This document shows, in pieces, positions 6,567 through 12,990 of a stretch of DNA of 16,487 bases. The stretch covers positions 1-16,487 of the forward strand of contig JAAZXP010000024.1 of assembly GCA_014240055.1 (NCBI GenBank), given 5' to 3'. The notes under the pieces were generated by a model. It saw nothing but the letters and a program-made list of their open reading frames with translations. It made no database searches and was not told where the DNA came from. Within the stretch, counting starts at the first letter, position 1. The number at the start of each line of letters is the position of its first letter. This stretch comes from Methanobacteriota archaeon. Lineage in GTDB: Archaea; Thermoplasmatota; Poseidoniia; MGIII; CG-Epi1. Position numbers and translations under genes: made by a program.

Positions 6567-7907
6567 ATGAAATATCCGGAATTTCCAGACGATGTCATCT
6601 ACACTCCCATCAACGAAATATTAAGTGGACAGGTAAAAGATAATGTCAAATTAAGAGGATGGATATATCGAACACGTTCTTCAGGTAAGCTTGCTTTTGT
6701 AGTTATTAGGGATTCAACTGGCATAATTCAATGTACAGTATCTAAGAATAATGTTGAGAGTCTAGATTTTGAGAATGCAGGTAAAGCTCTAGTTGAATCT
6801 TCAGTAGTTTTAGATGGCTTAGTAGTTGCCGATGACAGGGCACCAGGGGGTTTTGAGATAAGAGCCACCAGCTTCAACATAGTTCACTTTGCGGAAACAT
6901 TTCCAATAACAAAGGATCAGAGTGATGAGCATCTTTTGAACAATCGCCATTTATGGTTACGCAGCCGAAATATGGTTTCTGCTCTTAAGATTCGTTCAAC
7001 TGTATTCAAAGCTTTTAGAGATTATTGGCAAAGATTGGATTACACAGAGATACAGTCTCCAAGTTTTACAACATCTGCATGCGAAGGAGGTTCAACGTTG
7101 TTCAACGTTCATTATGATGATGAAACAGAGAAATCAGGCCAGAAGTTCTACGCACACCTAAGTCAGTCTTGGCAATTGTATGCAGAAGCTTCTATGTTCG
7201 GTTTAGAAAATATATTCACAGTAGCTCCTTCTTTTAGGGCGGAAAAATCACGTACACGTCGCCATTTAACTGAGTTTTGGCATGCCGAAGTTGAAGCAGC
7301 ATGGACGCATAATCATCAGATGATGGATTTAGAAGAAGGAATGATAGTCTATATTATTAAGAAAGTTTTGGAGAAGAATAGACCTGAGTTAGAACAATTG
7401 GGTCGTGATGTTTCAATTCTTGAAAACATTAAGGCACCCTTTGATAAAATGAAATATGAAGAAGTTATTGAAAAGTTAAATTCGATGGGCTTTGATTTAG
7501 CATGGGGTGATGATTTTGGATACAAAGAAGAAAAAGCCCTTACCCAAGACTTGCGTTCACCATTGTATATAACAAATTTCCCGCGAGAAAAAGGATTTTA
7601 TCATAGACCAGATCCTGAAGATCCTCGTTCTTTGGTTTGTCATGATCTTTTGGCTCCGGAAGGATATGGCGAGATTATTGGAGGTGGGGAAAGGGTGTGG
7701 TCACCTGATGAATTAACAGAACGTATTCTTGAAGAAAATTTGGAACCTGAATCATATGGTTGGTACTTGGATATACGCAAATTTGGTAGCGTTCCACATT
7801 CAGGTTTCGGCCTTGGATTGGACAGAACAGTTAGTTGGATATGCGGATCAGACCACATTAAACACGTGATTCCATTCCCTCGTACAATGAGAAGAACGAC
7901 TCCTTAA
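6567..7907 (+). CDS. asnS: Asparagine--tRNA ligase
   Basis: This is a class IIb aminoacyl-tRNA synthetase of 446 residues. An N-terminal OB-fold anticodon-binding domain (about 25-110, VKLRGWIYRTRSSGKLAFVVIRD region) precedes the class II core. Motif 2 is FRAEKSRTRRHLTEFWHAEVE from about residue 223, and motif 3 is GFGLGLDR at 413-420. AsnRS is preferred over AspRS because of the CEGGSTLF block, the QLYAEA sequence in place of the AspRS QSPQLYKQ, and the C-terminal DLLAPEGYGEIIGG...YGWYLDIRKFGSVPHSGFG run. An AsnRS implies direct charging of tRNA-Asn. One oddity is QSWQLY where AsnRS normally has QSGQLY. A nondiscriminating AspRS is the main alternative. It ends exactly at the stop of the convergent HEAT gene. 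Confidence 0.88.
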   Translation: MKYPEFPDDVIYTPINEILSGQVKDNVKLRGWIYRTRSSGKLAFVVIRDSTGIIQCTVSKNNVESLDFENAGKALVESSVVLDGLVVADDRAPGGFEIRATSFNIVHFAETFPITKDQSDEHLLNNRHLWLRSRNMVSALKIRSTVFKAFRDYWQRLDYTEIQSPSFTTSACEGGSTLFNVHYDDETEKSGQKFYAHLSQSWQLYAEASMFGLENIFTVAPSFRAEKSRTRRHLTEFWHAEVEAAWTHNHQMMDLEEGMIVYIIKKVLEKNRPELEQLGRDVSILENIKAPFDKMKYEEVIEKLNSMGFDLAWGDDFGYKEEKALTQDLRSPLYITNFPREKGFYHRPDPEDPRSLVCHDLLAPEGYGEIIGGGERVWSPDELTERILEENLEPESYGWYLDIRKFGSVPHSGFGLGLDRTVSWICGSDHIKHVIPFPRTMRRTTP

Positions 7908-8669
7908 TTACTTTTTAAGTCTTTTAATCAATGCTGCCTTTTTACCCGATAGAGAAAGACCTTTTTCTTTTAATTCCACTTTCAATTGGGCGACAGTCAT
8001 TGATTCATAATCTTTTTCCTTAGTATCTGGTTTTCTAGGCTCGTTGTCTTCGGAATCTGGGATTCCATCTCCATCGATATCTCCCTTGCCATCTTCTTCC
8101 ATTGGTCCTTCCACTTTATCATCAGAAGGGCCTACTCCACCAAATTTTTCTAGAGAACGGCCAGCTCTTCTGCGAACGTGAGGGTCGTTATCCGCAAGTC
8201 CTTTTACTAAGGCCTCACGAGCTTCATTAGATCCTGCAAACCTAGCTAAGCCTTTTGCAGCTTGCCATCGAGTATATTTGTCATTGTCTTCCATTCCTAA
8301 AATTAAATAGGGTAAAACAGACATACGTCCAGTTCTACCAATTGCGTCCATTACAGTTCTTCTAGCAAAGAAGTCACCATCTTTGAGACCTTCATTAATG
8401 AGTGGTTCAAGTCCCATTTCAGTCATGCCTTGAAATAAGTCCATTGCAGCTTTATTAACAAAAGAAGCACTACTGCCTGCATCAGATTTACCATAGAGTT
8501 GAATCCACCTGACAAGTTCTGCAGATATTGCCCTTTCATGTGCCGGTAGCATTCCTTTAAGGCTATTCAATGCCTCATTTCTAGTCATAAAACGTTCATT
8601 ACCTAAATCAACGACTAAGTCTTCTATTTTGCCAGACATTCCACTACTTTCTTTAGAGTCACTATCCAT
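7908..8669 (-). CDS. HEAT-repeat protein with DxDxDG loop and C-terminal SAP domain
   Basis: I know no named gene with this architecture. The 253-residue protein has a polar N-terminus, then helical HEAT-type repeats at about 85-113, 117-145 and 149-178 (for example the DNDPHVRRRAGRSLEKFG repeat). An acidic linker follows with GDIDGDGIPDSEDNEP (196-211), which resembles the calcium-binding thrombospondin-type-3 loop. The C-terminal SAP motif (MTVAQLKVELKEKGLSLSGK onward, 224-253) is a helix-extension-helix that commonly binds DNA or RNA. There is no signal peptide, so it is probably cytoplasmic. A GTG start at 8696 is possible, but it lies only about 1-8 bases from the TATA-like sequences, so ATG 8667-8669 is preferred; ATG 8637-8639 is also possible. 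It probably acts as a nucleic-acid-associated scaffold (inference). Confidence 0.82.
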   Translation of the reverse strand: MDSDSKESSGMSGKIEDLVVDLGNERFMTRNEALNSLKGMLPAHERAISAELVRWIQLYGKSDAGSSASFVNKAAMDLFQGMTEMGLEPLINEGLKDGDFFARRTVMDAIGRTGRMSVLPYLILGMEDNDKYTRWQAAKGLARFAGSNEAREALVKGLADNDPHVRRRAGRSLEKFGGVGPSDDKVEGPMEEDGKGDIDGDGIPDSEDNEPRKPDTKEKDYESMTVAQLKVELKEKGLSLSGKKAALIKRLKK

Positions 8670-8696
8670 GGTTCTCGACCAACTACCTACTAACAC

Positions 8697-8713
8697 TATT
8701 TAATATTTAAACA
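8697..8713. promoter_or_regulatory. Shared divergent promoter of the HEAT/SAP gene and the GDPD-pus10 operon
   Basis: TATTTAATATTTAAACA carries TATA-like boxes on both strands. On the plus strand TTTAAACA (8706-8713) is centred about 28 bases before the ATG at 8738. On the minus strand TTTAAATA (8711-8704) and ATTAAATA (8704-8697) precede the ATG at 8669 by about 39 and 32 bases. The TTTAAA core at 8706-8711 is palindromic and could serve both directions. Confidence 0.6.
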
Positions 8714-8727
8714 TCCCGCATAGGGAT
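8713..8727. repeat. Inverted repeat ATCCC-N5-GGGAT upstream of the GDPD operon
   Basis: ATCCC (8713-8717) and GGGAT (8723-8727) are separated by 5 bases and lie between the TATA box and the start codon of the operon. A regulator bound there would sit close to the transcription start. The repeat is short and may be chance. Confidence 0.35.
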
Positions 8728-8737
8728 ATTACAGTTC

Positions 8738-9436
8738 ATGGTCACAAAGATAATATCACATAGGGGCCGCACATCAAAAAATAGTGAAGATAATACGCTT
8801 AAAGCCGTTAATGATGCAATCAATTTGAAAATAGATATGGTCGAAGTCGACATTAGGCGGACGAAAGATTTTCAGATTGTTTGTTTTCATGATCCTTTAC
8901 TGAACGGTGTAGCACTGAAAGATATGAATTATTCGCAGATAATTGATATTAATCCAAATATACCTACATTAGAACAAGTTCTTTCTCTATCCAAAGATAA
9001 GATTGAAATAGATGTAGAATTTAAAGAGTATGGATATGAAAGAGAGGTAATACCTATGATATTAAATTATTTTGAGTATGAGTGCTTTATCGTTAAGTCA
9101 TTTAATCTGGATGTTGTTAAGAAGGTTAAAGAAATAGATAAAAAAGTTAAAGTCGGCATGCTTCTTGGTTCTGAAATTAGTTTTAGTCAACTTCTCGAAG
9201 TTGTTTATGAGTCCTTATTTCTATATAGATTTAAGGAAAGCGGTGCTGATTTTATATCTCCATATTATAAACTTTATGAGGCTGGATGGATTAATAGATT
9301 CGTAAGTGAAGGTATTCCAATACAGGTGTGGACTGTTAATGACCAAGACTTATTGAAGACGCTTATTCATCAAGATGTAGATTCAGTAGTAACAGACACT
9401 CCTGAAATAGCACAGAAAATTAGGGAATTTATCTAG
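8738..9436 (+). CDS. Glycerophosphodiester phosphodiesterase family protein
   Basis: This enzyme family hydrolyses glycerophosphodiesters to an alcohol and glycerol phosphate. The 232-residue TIM-barrel protein has the N-terminal HRG (His8, Arg9), EDNT (17-20), EVDIRRTKD with metal ligands Glu36 and Asp38, CFHD with catalytic His51, VEFKE (Glu94, Lys96), and the C-terminal VWTVND and DSVVTDTPE signatures. There is no signal peptide, so it should be cytosolic, perhaps recycling polar lipid headgroups; whether it acts on sn-1 archaeal or sn-3 glycerol phosphates cannot be told from sequence. It is the first gene of a five-gene operon; pus10 starts one base after its stop. Confidence 0.9.
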   Translation: MVTKIISHRGRTSKNSEDNTLKAVNDAINLKIDMVEVDIRRTKDFQIVCFHDPLLNGVALKDMNYSQIIDINPNIPTLEQVLSLSKDKIEIDVEFKEYGYEREVIPMILNYFEYECFIVKSFNLDVVKKVKEIDKKVKVGMLLGSEISFSQLLEVVYESLFLYRFKESGADFISPYYKLYEAGWINRFVSEGIPIQVWTVNDQDLLKTLIHQDVDSVVTDTPEIAQKIREFI

Positions 9437-9437
9437 A

Positions 9438-10682
9438 ATGTTGGAATTAAATAAAATAGAAGAATTTGCTCCATTATGTTTGTCTTGTCTTGGTAGAGCT
9501 TTTGGAAAGGTAGGTTTTGGATTGGACAACCGTGAGAGAGGCTTAGAAATCCTTAATCAGTTGGAAATTAAGGAAGGCTCTAATTTACAAGAAAGATTGA
9601 TAGCACAGGAGATAGATTGTAGTCTTTGTGATGGCTTAATTTCGGAAATTTCTAACTTTAGAGACTTAGTTATAGATTCATTTTCAGATTTTTCAATTTC
9701 AAGTTTTAAGATAGGTACTGTTGTCGATAAAGATATTCTTAGTAGAGAGATTGAATTTCAATTACAGTTTGGAGAAAATACAGGTGAAGCTCTCAAATCT
9801 CAATTAAACCGAGAAATAGGTATTAGTGTTTACAAAAAATTAGGAATTGAAGCAAAGATGGATAATCCTGATGCGGTGGCCATAATTGATACTGGATATG
9901 ATATTGTAAATCTAGAGATAAAATCCTTATTCATTGAAGGTAATTATAACAAATATGATCGAACAGTTCCACAAACAAGATGGCCCTGTCATAGTTGCAG
10001 AGGGGTTGGTTGTGCTAAATGTAATAATACTGGCCAATTATATCCCGATTCGGTTCAGTCTTTGATTGCTCACCCTTTTACGATTGAGAGTTCTTGCAGT
10101 GAGGATTTGTTCCACGGAATGGGTCGTGAGGACATAGATGCTGCAATGCTTGGAGATGGGCGTCCTTTTGTTTTAGAACTTCGTATGCCTAAAAATAGAG
10201 ATTTGGATCTTCAAAAAATAGGAAAGAAAGTTAATGTAGATAATAAAGATAGAGTTCAGGCTTCGGAATTGAAATTTGTACCGAGATCTAGGGTTGCAGA
10301 ATTAAAAAATACAGTTTGTGACAAAACTTATAGAGTAGATGTTTCAATTTCAGATGAAATTTCAATCGAAAGCCTTAAGAAAGGTGCGCAGAGGTTGTCG
10401 AGCACAGTTATCGAACAACGGACACCCACACGTGTTTCACACCGTCGAGCTGATCTGGTCCGCCCCCGTCTGGTTAACAGCGTAGATGTAGTCTCGTTTG
10501 TTGATGGAATGGCCGAACTGGTGATTAGAGCTCAGCACGGTACTTACATACGTGAGCTTGTCAGTGGAGATGACGGACGAACAGTCCCTAGTCTTGCGTC
10601 GTTGATTGATGCTAAATGCAAGGTTGAAGTTTTGGACGTCCTTAACTTACATCTTCAAGAAAAAGAGGAAAAAAATGACTAA
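9438..10682 (+). CDS. pus10: tRNA pseudouridine synthase Pus10
   Basis: Archaeal Pus10 makes pseudouridine at tRNA positions 54 and/or 55. The 414-residue protein has an N-terminal zinc site (Cys14-x2-Cys17 and Cys61-x2-Cys64). A second, DnaJ-like knuckle Cys184-x2-Cys187-x4-Cys192-x2-Cys195 in CHSCRGVGCAKC is typical of archaeal members. The catalytic block is GREDIDAAMLGDGRPFVLEL, with the Asp at 232 or 234, and the C-terminal RTPTRVSHRRADLVRPR and HGTYIRELVSGDDGRT motifs follow. The Arg usually found two residues after the DxD of this block (DxDxRML) is Ala here. The start is one base after the GDPD stop, and the 3' end overlaps eL21 by 8 bases. Confidence 0.94.
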   Translation: MLELNKIEEFAPLCLSCLGRAFGKVGFGLDNRERGLEILNQLEIKEGSNLQERLIAQEIDCSLCDGLISEISNFRDLVIDSFSDFSISSFKIGTVVDKDILSREIEFQLQFGENTGEALKSQLNREIGISVYKKLGIEAKMDNPDAVAIIDTGYDIVNLEIKSLFIEGNYNKYDRTVPQTRWPCHSCRGVGCAKCNNTGQLYPDSVQSLIAHPFTIESSCSEDLFHGMGREDIDAAMLGDGRPFVLELRMPKNRDLDLQKIGKKVNVDNKDRVQASELKFVPRSRVAELKNTVCDKTYRVDVSISDEISIESLKKGAQRLSSTVIEQRTPTRVSHRRADLVRPRLVNSVDVVSFVDGMAELVIRAQHGTYIRELVSGDDGRTVPSLASLIDAKCKVEVLDVLNLHLQEKEEKND

Positions 10683-10968
10683 AAGATCCCAAGGTTTGAG
10701 AAGTGGTTCACGCCACAAGCTATCTCGCCCAGCAAGAGAGCGAGGCTTATCTCCGATTACGCGTTCACTGCAAACATTTAATGACGGAGATACCGTCAAT
10801 GTAGTAATTGATCCTTCGTATCACAAAGGGCAACCTCATCATCGTTTTCATGGATTGACTGGTAAAGTTACCGGAAATCAGGGCAAAGCATATGTGGTCC
10901 GCACTCGTGTGGGCAATATGGAAAAGGACTTAATAGTCCGTCCAGAGCATTTAAGAAAGGCAAAATAA
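10675..10968 (+). CDS. rpl21e: Large ribosomal subunit protein eL21
   Basis: This is the archaeal/eukaryotic large-subunit protein eL21, 97 residues, basic, with a glycine/arginine-rich N-terminus (GLRSGSRHKLSRPARERG) and the SH3-like barrel core FNDGDTVNVVIDPSYHKG, HHRFHGLTGKV and KAYVVRTRVG. The ATG at 10675 is chosen because it gives the family N-terminus and has a GAGG Shine-Dalgarno at 10665-10668, six bases away; an upstream in-frame ATG at 10606 lies inside pus10 and is rejected. It overlaps the pus10 stop by 8 bases. It is followed by rpo4, the usual archaeal neighbour. Confidence 0.96.
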   Translation: MTKRSQGLRSGSRHKLSRPARERGLSPITRSLQTFNDGDTVNVVIDPSYHKGQPHHRFHGLTGKVTGNQGKAYVVRTRVGNMEKDLIVRPEHLRKAK

Positions 10969-10977
10969 GGAGTTAAA

Positions 10978-11472
10978 ATGGAAATCGAATCACAACCTAA
11001 TCCAGTCCCACTAGGAGACGTAAAGGAATTATTAGAGAAAGAATTAAGCATCCGTGAAAATAAATTAAGATGTATTGAATGTGGTAATTTTCAAGCAGTT
11101 CCAGAGATTGAACCTGTTGTTGAAAAGCCATCAGAAGAAGATGGTGAAGAATCTGAAGCTCCAGTAGGTCCGACCTGTGATTCCTGCGGTTCTACAAGAT
11201 TAAATTTGATTGAGCAAATACAATATGAACATAAATTAGCTTTGGATCATGTTCGTTTAGTATCGCAGAGTCCACCTAAACAATCTAAGGAAATAATGGA
11301 TAAAGTTATTGAGCTAGAGCATGTTGATGATTACTATGCTGCAAAAATTGCAGATATTTTACCAATGCATCCTGATGATGTACGTTCTATTTTTGCCCGT
11401 GAGCGTTTCTCATTAGGCAAAGAAGAAATAGAGTCTATAATTAGTGCAGTCAAGGAGACTACGGGTGCATGA
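10978..11472 (+). CDS. rpo4: RNA polymerase subunit Rpo4 (RpoF/Rpb4) with inserted zinc-ribbon-like segment
   Basis: Rpo4 pairs with Rpo7 to form the stalk of archaeal RNA polymerase. The C-terminal HRDC-like half is clear (IELEHVDDYYAAKIADILPMHPDDVRSIFARERFSLGKEEIESI, about residues 111-154). The N-terminal strand and helix (residues 10-23, PLGDVKELLEKELS) also fit. Between them, residues about 30-79 form an insertion with Cys32-x2-Cys35 and Cys67-x2-Cys70, separated by a highly acidic Pro/Glu-rich linker. The 164 residues compare with about 105-120 for ordinary archaeal Rpo4. A strong AAGGAG Shine-Dalgarno precedes the ATG by 5 bases, and the position between eL21 and DUF655 is the conserved archaeal one. 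Confidence 0.9.
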   Translation: MEIESQPNPVPLGDVKELLEKELSIRENKLRCIECGNFQAVPEIEPVVEKPSEEDGEESEAPVGPTCDSCGSTRLNLIEQIQYEHKLALDHVRLVSQSPPKQSKEIMDKVIELEHVDDYYAAKIADILPMHPDDVRSIFARERFSLGKEEIESIISAVKETTGA

Positions 11473-11475
11473 TTT

Positions 11476-12015
11476 ATGGAAGATTACGCGTATGTTTTAG
11501 ATGTATTACCTGATGGAAGGCCAGATAGTAAAAGACGATTTCGTAGAGAACCAGTAGTTTACGGTTTAGGTATTGAAGAATTTAAGATATTCGATATGGA
11601 GCCTGTAACTGGAGCTGCAATAAATATTGGAGATCGCTGCTATATAGGAAAAGAAACCGAAGAGCGAACTCAAATAGACCATGTCAGAGCTCGGGTAAAC
11701 TTTGTTGAATTAACTCATACTGCACAATCTGAGCTAGCTTTTGTTTTAGATGAAGTTGTCAAAGAAAATGAAGAAAAATTTATACAATTTTACAATAATG
11801 CAGGCCCTATCTCTAGGAGATACCATTCACTTGAATTAATTCCTGGATTGGGTAAAAAAACAATGAACTTAATAGTCAATAATAGGCCATATACTACATT
11901 TAAAGAAATGGAAGAGAAGATACCTAATTTTAGAAATCCGGAAAAATACATTTCTCAGAGAATCGAAAACGAGATTAGGGAAACTGATCAAAAATATAGA
12001 TTATTTGTTAGATAA
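11476..12015 (+). CDS. DUF655 protein with helix-hairpin-helix
   Basis: This 179-residue archaeal DUF655 protein follows rpo4 as in many archaea. The N-terminal part (1-90) looks like a beta-barrel with YAYVLDVLPDGRP, GDRCYIGK and RARVNFVELT. The C-terminal part carries a helix-hairpin-helix motif, LELIPGLGKKTMNLIVN, around residues 118-134, a typical sequence-nonspecific nucleic-acid-binding element. The biochemical role is not established; the neighbourhood suggests RNA or ribosome work. It starts 3 bases after the rpo4 stop with a GGTG element nearby, and ends back to back with the convergent lipoprotein gene. Confidence 0.9.
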   Translation: MEDYAYVLDVLPDGRPDSKRRFRREPVVYGLGIEEFKIFDMEPVTGAAINIGDRCYIGKETEERTQIDHVRARVNFVELTHTAQSELAFVLDEVVKENEEKFIQFYNNAGPISRRYHSLELIPGLGKKTMNLIVNNRPYTTFKEMEEKIPNFRNPEKYISQRIENEIRETDQKYRLFVR

Positions 12016-12960
12016 TTATACTGCATAAGTGTACTGTATTGCCCCTGCAATTCTCATTCTAACATCAGCATCCCCTGATAATGAAATTTCAAAGGTCCAG
12101 TTACCGCTTGAACCACCTACAGTTCCCATTTCGCTCATAGTTGTTCCTGGGCTTAATGTTTCAACCAAAATATCAGTTTCTAAATGATCTTTTAACACCA
12201 GTTCACCGCTTCCTGAACTTCCTATATCTGCGTCTAAGAAATAAATGATGTAATCCCAATCACCATATCTTTCATGGCCTTCATTGATGAATATAGTGTC
12301 ATATACACTTACGTCAGGTCCAGTGAATTCTTCATCATACAAATCACCACCTCTGCAGAAATATGAGTTACCTGTGAAACCCTTACCATAGTTTGCTAGT
12401 TTCATTGCTAAGACAGTCTCACCGTTAGAATCAATAAAAGTAAAATTTGACAACCATCTTGCTTCACTATCAAATGTATAGTCTAACCGTGCCCCATCCG
12501 AACTAGTGGCGACTATGTGTGCTATATTTTCATCTATGTCTTTAACTATTGCATTAAATTGTTCTTTATCATATAATCCGAAGCTCCATCCTTTATCCTT
12601 TTCTAATGGGAAATCTAATAGTGTCTGCGGTATATTCTTTTCATATATTGCAAAATCAGACATTTGAACACGTCCTATAGCTGGATTGTGATTTAGAACG
12701 GCATGCCTTTTTGCATCCTCTAGTGAACCTGTGCCAATGTAATAGTCGGTATCGTCATCATCGATAGAGACAACCATTGTAGTGGAAATTTCTAGCCCTG
12801 ATGCTTTAATGCTGTACTCCCAAAAATCTCCTTTCGTCCAAGTTGGTGACGTAATTGTAATTGTATTTTCATCATTTGAAAATAAACCATTGCCTAAGCA
12901 CCCGCTAAATGCCATTCCTAGCAAAATGGTGACAAATGCAATAGAGAATACCTTTTTCAT
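12016..12960 (-). CDS. Predicted lipoprotein of unknown function
   Basis: The 314-residue product begins with a classical lipoprotein signal: a Lys-Lys start, a hydrophobic stretch and the lipobox FSGC with Cys21, followed by a short Gly/Asn/Ser linker. The mature part is acidic, rich in Asp, Gly and aromatic residues and mostly beta-like, with segments such as KGDFWEYSIKASG and YGDWDYIIYFLDADIG; I do not recognise a catalytic motif. It is expected to be anchored on the outside of the cytoplasmic membrane. A TATA-like box centred 26-27 bases upstream overlaps the stop codon of the FolC-like gene, so it seems to have its own leaderless promoter. Function unknown. Confidence 0.85.
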   Translation of the reverse strand: MKKVFSIAFVTILLGMAFSGCLGNGLFSNDENTITITSPTWTKGDFWEYSIKASGLEISTTMVVSIDDDDTDYYIGTGSLEDAKRHAVLNHNPAIGRVQMSDFAIYEKNIPQTLLDFPLEKDKGWSFGLYDKEQFNAIVKDIDENIAHIVATSSDGARLDYTFDSEARWLSNFTFIDSNGETVLAMKLANYGKGFTGNSYFCRGGDLYDEEFTGPDVSVYDTIFINEGHERYGDWDYIIYFLDADIGSSGSGELVLKDHLETDILVETLSPGTTMSEMGTVGGSSGNWTFEISLSGDADVRMRIAGAIQYTYAV

Positions 12961-12982
12961 ATATTATTCTAAAAAGAGGAGA

Positions 12983-12990
12983 TAATTATA
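12983..12990 (-). promoter_or_regulatory. TATA box of the lipoprotein gene
   Basis: Minus-strand TATAATTA is centred about 26.5 bases before the ATG at 12960. It overlaps the TAA stop codon of the upstream FolC-like gene (12986-12988), so that stop doubles as promoter sequence. Confidence 0.6.

Noticed and set aside
8670..8696. GTG start of the HEAT/SAP gene at 8696
   Set aside because: The codon lies within 1-8 bases of the TATA-like sequences and would be upstream of the expected transcription start.
10606..10674. Upstream ATG for eL21
   Set aside because: It lies within the pus10 coding region; the Shine-Dalgarno GAGG and the family N-terminus point to 10675.
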